59,329 nt of DNA from CAYWNA01 sp964459305 (GTDB lineage: Bacteria; Planctomycetota; Planctomycetia; Pirellulales; Pirellulaceae). The position numbers and the translations under genes were made by a program. The notes under the pieces are model-generated. The model made no database searches and was not told the origin of the DNA. It worked only from the letters and a program-made list of their open reading frames with translations. Where the stretch lies: positions 1 to 59,329 of the forward strand of contig CAYWNA010000059.1 of NCBI GenBank assembly GCA_964459305.1, read 5' to 3'. Positions 36,026 to 45,004 of this stretch are shown here, piece after piece (the first letter of the stretch is position 1; each line of letters starts with the position of its first letter).

Positions 36026-36153
36026 GGGTTTCTTGACCATCGTCTGCTCGCGCGGTAGTCTACTGGTGTTCGGCGGGAGATCAGCATTCCTATTTGTCTC
36101 GCGTTGCTCAAGAATGGCGATTCCGAGCGGTCCGTCTGTTGAATCGATGGATG
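36026..36153 (+). repeat. Dispersed repeat, copy 1 (upstream of the XPB-like gene)
   Basis: The segment GGGTTTCTTGACCATCGTCT to GAATCGATGGATG is about 80 percent identical to 38191-38316. Both copies lie in the same orientation shortly before plus-strand genes. The gap 35913-36248 otherwise holds only the AAGGAGGAG ribosome site of the next gene. Confidence 0.75.
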
Positions 36154-36248
36154 TCCATCGGATTGCTTTCAGCCTGCATGCCTTCTTTTGGCACCCGCCT
36201 AGCTCGATTGAGACGAAGAACTGATTTGTCAAGGAGGAGATTCGACCG

Positions 36249-38030
36249 ATGAACGCGACTGATGTGATGTCCTCTCTGCGGGTGGAAACGCTCAAATCGA
36301 TTGCCAGAAAAGCCGGCATTTCCAAATCCGTCACGCGAAAGGCGGAGCTGATTGCGGCTTTGGACGGTTTCATGCAGACTGATCCCTTGGGTTTCATCGA
36401 ACGGCTCGGCCCGACCGAGCGAAACCTGCTGGCCGAAGCGGTGCACAACGACAATTGCGTCTGCCCTGCCGTGTTTTCAGCGAAATACCAGGTCGCCTGC
36501 CCGCGACCAACTTGGGGCAAGAACGCCTCGCTTATTCACATGGTGATCACCGAGGACCGCTACTCGGACGAAATTCAAGTTCCCCAGACAGTTGCCGACA
36601 TGCTGCGGCCGCTATTGGAAGAGCCCGCGCACGCCAGGCCCGCCACCGTGGACACCATCCCGGAGACGCTCGATCTGACCAGTGATCACTGGCGTACTGG
36701 TCCAACGAGCATCCGCCCGACCCACCTCTACGCGGGGCAGCGGACGGTGTTTTTCGAGTTGCGGCGAGTGCTGCAGTTGGTACAAGGCGGCAAGGTCCGG
36801 GTCCAGCCGAAAAGCGGCCGGCCGACTCCTGCCACGGAGCGCGCGATTGCCGGTTCGCTGGCGGCGCCCGACTTTGACCTTGAAATGCCCGCAGCCCTGC
36901 GCGACGAACACACGCTCGAATCCGGTCCGGTTCGCGCTCATGCCTGGGCCGTGCTGGTGCAGCAGTGCGGCTGGTGCAAGGCGTCCGGCGGAACGTTGAA
37001 GTTGACCAGGGAAGGACAACGACTCGTTCGGGACGTGACACCGGAAGCATTTCGGAAGGGCATCCAGCGGCTGGCAAGCGACGACAAATTCGATGAACTC
37101 CAGCGAGTCAATCATATCCGCGGCCAAACCGGCAAAGCCCGACGATGGATGACGAAGCCGTCGGAACGGCGAGAGACAATCTGCGATGGCTTGGCCGAAT
37201 GGCCTGAGAACGAGTGGCTGGCGTTCGGTGAAGCGTATCGGTTCCTGCACGCTTGCGGTTACCCCCTTTCCGTGACCAGCAATCCCATGAGCCTATACTT
37301 CTGCGAACAACGCTATGGCTACATCAACGACCCGGACGACCTCGATCGGCAGTACCTACGGGCGTTTTTGTTTGAAACCCTGGCGACGCTCGGGCTGGTC
37401 GACGTGGCGTACGTCTACCCGCACTACTTGTGGCCCGAACTGAGCGGCGGATGGGGAACGGACGACATGGATTTCTGCGGCCGCTACGACGGTCTGCTCT
37501 ACGTCCGGCTGAATCTCTTGGGTATGTACTGCTTGGGCGTAGCCGATCAGTACACGCCGCCAGCCGCCGAAAAGCGAAGCATCTTTACCGTGCTGCCGAA
37601 TCGGGAGATCGCCGTGGCGGGCGGTGACCCGCTTTCGCCGGCCGACGCTTCGATGCTGGAACTGTTCGCCCGGCAAAAGAGCGACCGTCTTTGGCGCATC
37701 GACCAGCAGCTTATCTTGGACTACCTGGAAAACGGCAGCTCGCTGGACGACGTGCTGCGTTTCCTGGCCGAGAACTCGGCGGAAGAAATCCCCGACACGA
37801 TTCGCGTGTTGTTCGATGATGCGCAAGCCAAGGCCGATGCCGCGGCAGGCGCCGAGGAAGCGTGGCTGGTCGAGTTCAAGGACGCGGCCGTGGCCGTGCT
37901 GGTGGCCCACGATACGAAGGCGGGCAAGCTGTGCCTGCTCGCCGGCGACCGCCACGTCGCCGTTCCGAAAAAGAACGAACGGGCATTCCGCACCGCGGTG
38001 AAGAAGCTCGGATACGTCCTGCCGCGATGA
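36249..38030 (+). CDS. Orphan helicase-associated protein (XPB/Ssl2 N-terminal-like, Helicase_C_3-like)
   Basis: A strong AAGGAGGAG site precedes the ATG. Residues 1-45 look like a SAP-type DNA-binding motif (ETLKSIARKAGISKSVTRKA). The middle is helical with winged-helix-like segments (VLVQQCGWCKASGGTLKLTR). Residues about 445-535 (FTVLPNREIAVAGGDPLSPA; RQKSDRLWRIDQQLILDYLE; NGSSLDDVLRFLAENSAEEI) match the N-terminal domain that accompanies XPB-type helicases. There that domain reads as a prefix to Walker motifs. No ATPase motif is present in the 593 aa, and no helicase gene is adjacent. It may be a DNA-damage or chromatin factor acting with a distant helicase. The function is inferred from domain similarity only. 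Confidence 0.65.
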   Translation: MNATDVMSSLRVETLKSIARKAGISKSVTRKAELIAALDGFMQTDPLGFIERLGPTERNLLAEAVHNDNCVCPAVFSAKYQVACPRPTWGKNASLIHMVITEDRYSDEIQVPQTVADMLRPLLEEPAHARPATVDTIPETLDLTSDHWRTGPTSIRPTHLYAGQRTVFFELRRVLQLVQGGKVRVQPKSGRPTPATERAIAGSLAAPDFDLEMPAALRDEHTLESGPVRAHAWAVLVQQCGWCKASGGTLKLTREGQRLVRDVTPEAFRKGIQRLASDDKFDELQRVNHIRGQTGKARRWMTKPSERRETICDGLAEWPENEWLAFGEAYRFLHACGYPLSVTSNPMSLYFCEQRYGYINDPDDLDRQYLRAFLFETLATLGLVDVAYVYPHYLWPELSGGWGTDDMDFCGRYDGLLYVRLNLLGMYCLGVADQYTPPAAEKRSIFTVLPNREIAVAGGDPLSPADASMLELFARQKSDRLWRIDQQLILDYLENGSSLDDVLRFLAENSAEEIPDTIRVLFDDAQAKADAAAGAEEAWLVEFKDAAVAVLVAHDTKAGKLCLLAGDRHVAVPKKNERAFRTAVKKLGYVLPR

Positions 38031-38060
38031 CCGATTGCCGTTCCGAAAACCCGTTGACCC

Positions 38061-38157
38061 CGGATTATTCATCAGCCCGTGGGATAGGCTTCCAGCCTGT
38101 CAGCCAGGAAAGACAGGCAAGATGCCTATCCCACTTTTCCCGTTCGTGAATAATCCG
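38061..38157. repeat. Nested palindrome with CGGATTATTCA terminal inverted repeats
   Basis: Outer arms CGGATTATTCA (38061-38071) and TGAATAATCCG (38147-38157) are perfect. Inside is an imperfect copy of the GTGGGATAGGCTTCCAGCCT palindrome (38079-38134) that occurs perfectly at 10440-10500. It lies 30 bases after the XPB-like gene and may end its transcript. Confidence 0.75.
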
Positions 38158-38190
38158 AGTTGACCGTTCAGGACGACCACCCGACCACGC

Positions 38191-38316
38191 GGGTTTCTTG
38201 ACCATCGGCTGCTCGCGCGGTAGTCTCTGGTGCCCGGCGGGGGATCGAATTCCTATCTATCACGCGTTGCTCAAGAATGGCGGTTCCATGCGGTATGTCT
38301 TCTGAATCGTTGGATG
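38191..38316 (+). repeat. Dispersed repeat, copy 2 (spans the start of the six-helix gene)
   Basis: This is the partner of the 36026-36153 copy. It runs across the proposed start of the membrane protein gene, so the 5' leader and the first codons derive from the repeat. Confidence 0.75.
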
Positions 38317-38936
38317 AATCGTCCAGGTTTGTCATTCCCAGGTCGCAGTGGCCGCAGGTGCTCTTGGTTGCCGTCGCTCTACCGGTCTTTTTGGCTCTCG
38401 TTAACGACTGGATTGTTGCGAGACTCACGATACGCATGCCGATGTCAGTCGTCGTCGTGGTCTTCGCAATTTATATCGCCGAGATGACGGTAATCGCCGT
38501 CGCTGCCGGTGCAGGCATTCGTCAAACGTGGCTGGCATGGATGTTGTTCGCTTGGCTACTCTTGCTGATCGACCTGAATTTGATCGTGGCAGCCGTAGGT
38601 CAGTCGAGCACGTGGAGCAGTCCACGGGATCTGTCAATCGCGGCATTCGCTGCAGCATAGTTGGGATTCTTGGCCGTGTGGGCGGCCATCGGCGGCGAGA
38701 AATGGTACCAGCGGTTGCCAATAGCATTTGTCGCAACAAGTATTGTCCTATTGCTGAATACGCCGACCGCTCGTGCCGGAATCAATAGTATGGAACTCTG
38801 GGAGTGCGAGAGGTTTTGGAGGATCAAATACTGGTGGATTGCGTGGTATTGCTTGTCCACCGGATTGCTGTCCGCGTGCTTGCTCTTCTTTCGCACCCGC
38901 GGATATAGAATCGCCCGATTCTCACGACGGCGGTAG
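38295..38936 (+). pseudogene. Six-helix membrane protein interrupted by an in-frame TAG
   Basis: One reading frame encodes about six hydrophobic helices: QVLLVAVALPVFLALVNDWI, VVVVFAIYIAEMTVIAVAAG, WLAWMLFAWLLLLIDLNLIV, FAAA-stop-LGFLAVWAAIGG, LPIAFVATSIVLLLNT and WWIAWYCLSTGLLSACLLFF. A TAG at 38658-38660 falls in the middle of the fourth helix, and the phase is unchanged on both sides. A single CAG-to-TAG change would restore a protein of about 213 aa. No family was recognised. Likely explanations are a recent nonsense mutation or a sequencing error. The start region overlaps a dispersed repeat, so the true start is uncertain. Confidence 0.6.
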
Positions 38937-39005
38937 AGTGCGGTCTAACGCCCCGGCTGCTTCCCAAGTGCCGGCCGCCTTGCCCGGACGAGAATAAGGC
39001 TGCCA

Positions 39006-40103
39006 TCAAGGTCCGCTGGGAATCATGCTCTCACCAAGAAAACGCATGAGCGGGCCCGCCAATTCCAGCGATCGGCGTATTAGTTGTGGATCGCTTCTTC
39101 GAGGATGTGGCGGCAATTCGCTGTAATTCAACTTGTTGAACGCTCGGCCTTCGGGTCTATAGAGACTGGCTCGCAGTTGTTCGGGGATATCGACCCGTTG
39201 CCACTTCATGACCCTCTCGTAGCGTTTTGTCTCGGCGTTGTACTCGACCGTCCTGAGGATCAGCGCCTCCCGGTAGGCTTCAACGACCTTGAAACCATGC
39301 CTCGCGTTGGGTCCCAATCCAGGGCAGACCAAGTATTTGAGACCGCCCATCTGAAACTGCACGTCGATGTGGAGATGGCCACAGAGGGAGGCAATAACGT
39401 TGGGATGCTCCTGGAGCATCTTTCGCGTCTTGACGGCGTCTAGGAACGAAGGGGGGGCAATGGTTTCGTGCATCATGAACAAGCTAGGCCGGTCCTTGTT
39501 ACGCTTCAAATCCTCGCGCATCCACTCCCACGTCGCCTCGTCAAACACCGCTCGCCCCTCGACGCCATAGGTGCACCGATCGAGCGCCGTAAACAGGAAA
39601 TGCAGGCCGCCATAATCGAAGCTGAACTGGAACGCGCCGAAGACCTTTTCGAAGTCCTGTGGCCAGTCGTCACCGGGGATGATGACATAGGGCATGCGAA
39701 GGTTCTGATCGAGAAAACGCTGCATGAAAAGCTGCCTGCGCAACGTGACCGGCGGAATATGCCCCTGATACTCGAACTCGGGCGCGAAGGCGTTGTTGTC
39801 GCCCGTAATCATGACGAAATGGGCTTCGACCTCTCGGTCGACGTAGCGAAACGCCTGCTTGAGAAGCCCCAAACGCGAGCCATCGAGATGAAAGTCTGAC
39901 ATCCACACAAAAGTGAAAAGAGGCTGCGATTCTAACTCGGCCCAATCCGGCTTCCCGGACTGTGGCTTCAGCTCCATTTTCTGAAGAATTGTGTTCAGCT
40001 CATCGCGGATAGACGAATCCTGCGCCAAGGCCGACTGCGCAGCCATCAACGCACCGGCGATCATCCAAAATCGCAGCATCGTATTCGTTGCTCCGGCCTT
40101 CAT
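39006..40103 (-). CDS. Exported metallophosphoesterase
   Basis: The start at 40103 has GGAG about 10 bases upstream; an ATG at 40079 (MLRFWMIAGALMAAQSALAQ) is the alternative, and either gives a signal peptide. The dinuclear-metal motifs are in order: DFHLDG (DxH), MITGDNNAF (GDN), IPGDDWP, FMMHET and CGHLHID (GHxH). They define a calcineurin-like phosphoesterase. Such exported enzymes hydrolyse phosphomonoesters or diesters from nucleotides, lipids or teichoic-like polymers. It is the last gene of a minus-strand operon after the sulfatase and SGNH genes (62-base gap), suggesting removal of phosphate substituents from the same target. Confidence 0.85.
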   Translation of the reverse strand: MKAGATNTMLRFWMIAGALMAAQSALAQDSSIRDELNTILQKMELKPQSGKPDWAELESQPLFTFVWMSDFHLDGSRLGLLKQAFRYVDREVEAHFVMITGDNNAFAPEFEYQGHIPPVTLRRQLFMQRFLDQNLRMPYVIIPGDDWPQDFEKVFGAFQFSFDYGGLHFLFTALDRCTYGVEGRAVFDEATWEWMREDLKRNKDRPSLFMMHETIAPPSFLDAVKTRKMLQEHPNVIASLCGHLHIDVQFQMGGLKYLVCPGLGPNARHGFKVVEAYREALILRTVEYNAETKRYERVMKWQRVDIPEQLRASLYRPEGRAFNKLNYSELPPHPRRSDPQLIRRSLELAGPLMRFLGESMIPSGP

Positions 40104-40165
40104 AGCCCGCGTCTCCGTAACCGAAGAGGGAGGATTCGTGTCAACGGCGATTTTCTGTGTGTGCT

Positions 40166-42658
40166 CTACTGTCCGATAACTTCGTACGTGCCAGTCGCTT
40201 CGCCGGAGAATGTGACTTGTGAGGGCGTGATGTCTTCGGGCTTGACGCGGAGGGCGTCGTGGCAGATCACTAGAGGTCGGGCCGCGAACGACGCGGAGAA
40301 GGTCAGCGTTTCGCTTGGCGAGGCATGGCCCACGAGCCGCCGTTCGTGGTGGCGATTGCTGCGGGAATCGTACGTGAAGATGCCCAAGACAGTAACCGGT
40401 TGATCGACTGCTTCTAAGCGGACGGTGTGCAACCCGTACGGCAGACCGAGAGTGCCTTTGCGATTCTCCATGTAGTGTTTCTTTCCGGTCTGTTCGATGT
40501 AGGGGATGTTGGTCTCTTGGTTCAACCGCAGATGTTCGTCGATCATTACCTTCAAGTTCCCTCCGTCGGGGCGATCGGCGTAGGCTACGGAAACGTCGGT
40601 CAAGACGGCATCGACGCCGATCGATTTGCCTGGGCCGAGGACGATGTGATTTGTGCCGTATGGATTGCCGAAGCTGGATGCGAAGGGAACGACTTTCGCT
40701 CCGTCGAGTTGCCATCGCGGATTCTCGACGCCCAGCCAGCGGCGGTTGGGGCAGATCTTAGCGTCAACACCGGTCAGCTTGGCGCCGTTGCCGGCCAACT
40801 CCAAAACGTGCCGGTCACCCAACCGGCATCGGCCATGGCGGAACATCGAATTTCGCACATCACGGTGGGGAGAGCTGCGCCGGAAGGACATCTTTTCGCC
40901 ATCGACGAAGATACCCGTGTCCTCGCCGTCAGGAATGACGCCCCAGCAGTTCATGGCCGTGTCGTCCAACAGAAAAAGCCCGCCTTGAATCCGCTCGCTG
41001 TCGGCGTCATGCGTTGTGATGTCTCCTTCCCAACCGTAGCTGTTCGGATGGGCTCGCTCCGGAAGATGCAACTGGGCTTGGCCGGCGTGTATCGGGTCCC
41101 AGCATTCGAAAGCCCGCTCCAATTGTTTGAACCAGAGGTAGTGTCCGGCAGCCGCGGGATGTCCGCCGTCCGGGCAGAGGGCATACGGATTGCAGCAGGC
41201 GGTGACGTCGTCCTGCACCCGGCCGAAGTCGATCAGCGGGATCTGGTATCGCAACGCCAGAGCCTTCAGGTCGCCTGGATTCGGTGTGTAGCCACCGCGA
41301 TTCTGCCACATGCAGAAGACAAACTCCGTACCGGGATAATGCCGCTGTATCCAGCGGATCATCCCTTCAAAGACGGCCACTTCGTCTGGACTATCGGTTT
41401 TCTCGTTGGCCCCGCTTCCAAAAATGACCAAGTCGGGCCGGGGACCACCTGGCCTGGCAAACAGATCGGGATAGAGTTCCTGCCAGGTTTTGCCCGCCTT
41501 GTGCCCATTGGCGTGATCCGACGGCGGCAGTGAGAGGGAAAGGTATTCCGCCAATCCGGAATGCGCTTCGCCAACGCAAGAGCCGTCGCAAGCCATGATG
41601 TTCAAGCAGATCTTGTCGGCCGACAGATCGTACTTCCGCATCAGCTCGACCTTGAGCCTGCCCGTGTAGCTGAAGTAGTGCTGCCACCAGCCGAAGTAAG
41701 GATCGAGATCCGGCCGGTCGATTTTCTGGCCCTCGAAGGCCCGATCGGAGAGTGGTTGCTTGAAGGTCTCGGAAGCTGGGTCTTCATCGTAGAGGTACAG
41801 CGGCGGGTTGGCGCTGCCGCGGTCAATACTGGAACCCATCACCACGATGTGGATCGGCTTGCCCTTCCAAAGTTTCTGGATCGTCCTTGGGATGTGGCGG
41901 TAGAAAGGGACCGAATCTCTGCCCGGCGGGGCGTGCGCGATGGCTTGCGGGCCAGCTACAAGACAAGGTGCGCAGACCCACACATCTCCTTCCTGGCCGA
42001 CATTCTCGAACTCGACGCGGAGGCCAACGGTATTGACGTCGTCCATGCGAGAGTCTATCCCTTCACGGAAGCGCCCAACGATCTCTGCGCCCTCGATTGT
42101 CAGTTCTATCTGACCGGTCGCCGACGAGTGGGTTTCGTACGTCTTGGCGGCCACTAGTTCGCCGCGGCCGTGCCGGGCGAAAGTCCGCCTGTCGGACACG
42201 CCAAAGTCGGCCGGACTCCACGTGCCGTCCTGGCTGTCCACCTTCAGCACCGCGACGCGCGCGACCAAAACGCCGGGAACATCCTGAAAGCCAAATGCGG
42301 TTAGGCTGACATTTTGCCCGTGGACAAGGCCCGCTTCCGGCAGCGTGAAGAATTGCCGGAACCGGCTGCCCGGCCGGAGGGAAACCGAGTTCTTGCCCCA
42401 GAAGCCCGGCCGGGTTTTCGCCTCGACGTGTGACTGGCGCACTACCGTGACATCTCCCCAGGCTTCGGTGTTCCAGAAAGCAACCTTGTGCGAGCGATAG
42501 TTCTCCGGTTCGCCGTCGCGATGATCCTGGAAAGCGTGGAAGGCGAAGTCGGAGTTCAGAAGCAGGTTCCTCGGCACCGTGCTTTCGCCGGCCTGCGTTG
42601 CGGATGCTGCCAAACAGATCGCTGCGCCAAGTAGGGAAGACCATTTTGTCTTGCGCAT
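40166..42658 (-). CDS. Exported SGNH/GDSL-like hydrolase with N-terminal beta domain
   Basis: The start at 42658 (MRKTKWSSLLGAAICLAASA) follows GGGAGG. Residues 25-230 form a carbohydrate-binding-like sandwich (VPRNLLLNSDFAFHAFQDHR). The SGNH part has GKPIHIVVMGSSIDRGSANP in block I, FGSGANEKTDSPDEVAVFEG in the block III position and CPDGGHPAAAGHYLWFKQLE with the catalytic Asp-xx-His. A C-terminal beta region completes about 830 aa. These enzymes usually remove acetyl or other ester groups from glycans. The gene follows a sulfatase by 71 bases and precedes a metallophosphoesterase, so the operon seems designed to strip sulfate, acyl and phosphate groups. Confidence 0.78.
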   Translation of the reverse strand: MRKTKWSSLLGAAICLAASATQAGESTVPRNLLLNSDFAFHAFQDHRDGEPENYRSHKVAFWNTEAWGDVTVVRQSHVEAKTRPGFWGKNSVSLRPGSRFRQFFTLPEAGLVHGQNVSLTAFGFQDVPGVLVARVAVLKVDSQDGTWSPADFGVSDRRTFARHGRGELVAAKTYETHSSATGQIELTIEGAEIVGRFREGIDSRMDDVNTVGLRVEFENVGQEGDVWVCAPCLVAGPQAIAHAPPGRDSVPFYRHIPRTIQKLWKGKPIHIVVMGSSIDRGSANPPLYLYDEDPASETFKQPLSDRAFEGQKIDRPDLDPYFGWWQHYFSYTGRLKVELMRKYDLSADKICLNIMACDGSCVGEAHSGLAEYLSLSLPPSDHANGHKAGKTWQELYPDLFARPGGPRPDLVIFGSGANEKTDSPDEVAVFEGMIRWIQRHYPGTEFVFCMWQNRGGYTPNPGDLKALALRYQIPLIDFGRVQDDVTACCNPYALCPDGGHPAAAGHYLWFKQLERAFECWDPIHAGQAQLHLPERAHPNSYGWEGDITTHDADSERIQGGLFLLDDTAMNCWGVIPDGEDTGIFVDGEKMSFRRSSPHRDVRNSMFRHGRCRLGDRHVLELAGNGAKLTGVDAKICPNRRWLGVENPRWQLDGAKVVPFASSFGNPYGTNHIVLGPGKSIGVDAVLTDVSVAYADRPDGGNLKVMIDEHLRLNQETNIPYIEQTGKKHYMENRKGTLGLPYGLHTVRLEAVDQPVTVLGIFTYDSRSNRHHERRLVGHASPSETLTFSASFAARPLVICHDALRVKPEDITPSQVTFSGEATGTYEVIGQ

Positions 42659-42729
42659 TTCGTGTGCCTCCCGTTCATGTATTCGCATGTCCAGGCATTC
42701 ATTCTGACGTTGCCAAATTCGGGCATAGC

Positions 42730-44577
42730 TCAGCGTTCCAACCGTTTCAGCGCGTGGGCCATCACCCAGCGAATAAACATGTTCTCGCGACTGGGATCGT
42801 TGGCCGCTTTCCTTATCGCGTCGATCGCAGGCCAGGCCTTTTCGCCGATGCGGTCCAGTGAATTGGCAGCCTGCAGTCGAACCCATTCACTTTCGTGCTC
42901 AAACGCATCCAACAGGACTGGCAAGGCTGCGTCTTCGCGATCGATGCGACAAAGGGCTTCGGCCGCGACGATGCGGACCTCAACCGACGGGTCGTTCAGC
43001 GCCTTTTGGAGTGCGCCCGCGGCCGACCCTTCTCGCGAGGCTGCGTTGGTCAGGCCAATCACCGCCCAAAATCGCACTGCCGAATCTTCGTCGTCGAACC
43101 GTTTGAGCAATTCAGGCACAGCGTCGGGGCCCTGACCGGAGAGCACGGCCGTGCTGAAGATCCGATCGATGGGAAACGCCTCGGTCCCGCGTCGGGCCAT
43201 CTCGTATTCCGACGAGCCGCTGGCCCGATCTCTCATGTCCTGTTCGGGTAAGAGGCCCAAATCGAGCGTGTGGCGGACCCAGTCGAAGTGAGCCGACCGC
43301 ATTCGCTTCAGTACCTCCTCGTGCTCCGGCGAATCGGCCAGATTCACCTGTTCGAATGGATCGGCCTGAATGTCGTAGAGTTCTTCGACAGGCTTTGTAT
43401 CTCGCATGAAGAAGGCCGACACGCCAGAGAGCTTGCTCTCAGACCGAAGCCGCCGCAATTCCTGCATCGTGGCCAGCTTCTCCATGTAGTCAAGCCACGG
43501 GGCGAAGGGCCGAGTGGGGAAGTAGTTGCGATGGTACTTGTAGCACAGGTCGCGGACCGACCGGTTCATGTCGTAGCGTTCGTCCATGCGATCACGCACG
43601 CCATAGACGTACTTGCGAGGTTCGCCTGCCCGCGGCCCCAGGAACGGCACGCCCTGGACGTGTTCGGGGATTTCTAACCCGAGGAGGCTCAGCACGGACG
43701 GCCCAATGTCGACGAAGCTAACCAGCCGATCGATTGCCGAGCCGGGTTCTGCCGGCGCCAAGTGGCGGTACTTATTGGGGAAGAAGACGATAAAAGGCAC
43801 TTGTGTGCCGGCGTCATAGATCCACTGCTTTGCCCGCGGCAGTCCCACGCCGTGGTCGGAGAAGAAGAACACGATCGTGTCCTCGGCCAGGCCGTCCTCT
43901 TCGAGTTGTCCGAGAAGTTTGCCGGCCTGGGTGTCCATTTGCGTGATCAAGTCGTGGTAACGGGCCCAGTCACGGCGGACCAGCGGTGTGTCGGGCAGAT
44001 AGGGTGGCAGGACCGCCTTCGCAGGATCGTGCTCCAGCTTGTCGTACTTTGCTCGAATTCGACTCTCGTGTGTGATCGTCAGGTTGAACACGCTGAAGAA
44101 CGGTTGTCCGGCCCGGCGATTTCGCCAGTGGGCCTTGGCGCCGCGTGGAATGTCCCAGGCGTTCGGCGGCACGGGAAAGTTGTAGTCGGTCTTGGATTGA
44201 TTGGTGCAGAAATATCCAGCGCTTCGAAGGTATTCGGGAATGCATTTGACGAAAGCGGGCAAGGTCGTGCTGCAGCGCATGTGGTGCGAACCGAGCGACG
44301 TTGGGTACATCCCCGTGATCAGCCCCGAACGCGACGGCGCACACACGCCCGCATGCGAAAATACGTGCGCGTAGCGAATGCTCCGGGCCGCCAATCGGTC
44401 CAAGTTTGGTGTCACCGCGTACTTGTCGCCGTAGCAGCCCAGGTTGGGACTCATGTCCTCACAGGTGATCCAAAGGATGTTGGGACGCTCATCAGCGATG
44501 ACCGTGCTTGCCAGGACCCACGCGACAAGCAGCGACGTGAAGATGACCCGTATCGATGTTACTGAGAAGCGAAGCAT
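42730..44577 (-). CDS. Exported sulfatase with C-terminal HEAT-like repeats
   Basis: After a signal peptide (VIFTSLLVAWVLASTVIADE) come RPNILWITCEDMSPNLGCYG and the formylglycine motif GVCAPSRSGLITG (C-x-P-S-R). VFFFSDHGVGLPRAKQWIYD and CTNQSKTDYNF complete the sulfatase core, residues 30-460. The last 130 residues contain HEAT/PBS-type helical repeats: GPDAVPELLKRFDDEDSAVR, AAGALQKALNDPSVEVRIVA and ALPVLLDAFEHESEWVRLQA. These probably serve protein-protein contact. This fusion of sulfatase and HEAT repeats is a planctomycete-type architecture. It heads the minus-strand operon with the SGNH hydrolase and phosphoesterase. A distant formylglycine-generating enzyme is assumed. Confidence 0.9.
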   Translation of the reverse strand: MLRFSVTSIRVIFTSLLVAWVLASTVIADERPNILWITCEDMSPNLGCYGDKYAVTPNLDRLAARSIRYAHVFSHAGVCAPSRSGLITGMYPTSLGSHHMRCSTTLPAFVKCIPEYLRSAGYFCTNQSKTDYNFPVPPNAWDIPRGAKAHWRNRRAGQPFFSVFNLTITHESRIRAKYDKLEHDPAKAVLPPYLPDTPLVRRDWARYHDLITQMDTQAGKLLGQLEEDGLAEDTIVFFFSDHGVGLPRAKQWIYDAGTQVPFIVFFPNKYRHLAPAEPGSAIDRLVSFVDIGPSVLSLLGLEIPEHVQGVPFLGPRAGEPRKYVYGVRDRMDERYDMNRSVRDLCYKYHRNYFPTRPFAPWLDYMEKLATMQELRRLRSESKLSGVSAFFMRDTKPVEELYDIQADPFEQVNLADSPEHEEVLKRMRSAHFDWVRHTLDLGLLPEQDMRDRASGSSEYEMARRGTEAFPIDRIFSTAVLSGQGPDAVPELLKRFDDEDSAVRFWAVIGLTNAASREGSAAGALQKALNDPSVEVRIVAAEALCRIDREDAALPVLLDAFEHESEWVRLQAANSLDRIGEKAWPAIDAIRKAANDPSRENMFIRWVMAHALKRLER

Positions 44578-45004
44578 GGCTAGTCTCCAAGCGGATTGTC
44601 GTTGGATTGTCGTTGGATTGTCGTTCTAGAAAGACAACTCTAGCCGGTATGTGTTGCCAAGCCAAGTGTTTGTCGCCACGTTATACCGCGACCGGTCAGG
44701 ATTGGCACATTCTCTCGTTTAACCGCAAGCCGGAGGCGTGCGCGTAATCCGCTGGTCAGGCACAATCGCGCACGCCTCCGGCTTGCGGTTAAACGAACCA
44801 TCCCCGACCAGGAGCAGTATAGCTCCCGCTTGCATAGCAGTGCCGGAAGCTGTAAGAACATTGAATGGATGGGGCAAGGCGAATCGGCCCCTTCAGCGTT
44901 TCCGCGAAGGTGAGTGATGGAGACCTCGGTCGAATACCGCGTCGTGCCCGATCGCCATCACCGAACGCAGGCTCCAGTGATCATACCACGGAAAGTGAAC
45001 AACA
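44578..45004. other. Divergent intergenic region
   Basis: The 427-base gap between the divergent sulfatase and sialidase genes holds a perfect palindrome (44716-44795) and, at 44594-44630, a short tandem run of GTCGTTGGATT (three copies) next to the sulfatase start. No gene was seen; two promoters are expected here. Confidence 0.5.
44716..44795. repeat. Perfect 29-bp inverted repeat, GTTTAACCGCAAGCC family, copy 1
   Basis: Arms at 44716-44744 and 44767-44795 are perfectly complementary around a 22-base loop. The element at 50326-50403 is identical in the arms and differs at two loop positions. Confidence 0.9.

Noticed and set aside
35852..36520. Long minus-strand open frame of 222 codons overlapping the XPB-like gene start
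   Set aside because: It runs antisense across the dispersed repeat and the well-supported XPB-like start with AAGGAGGAG; its translation has no fold-like pattern.
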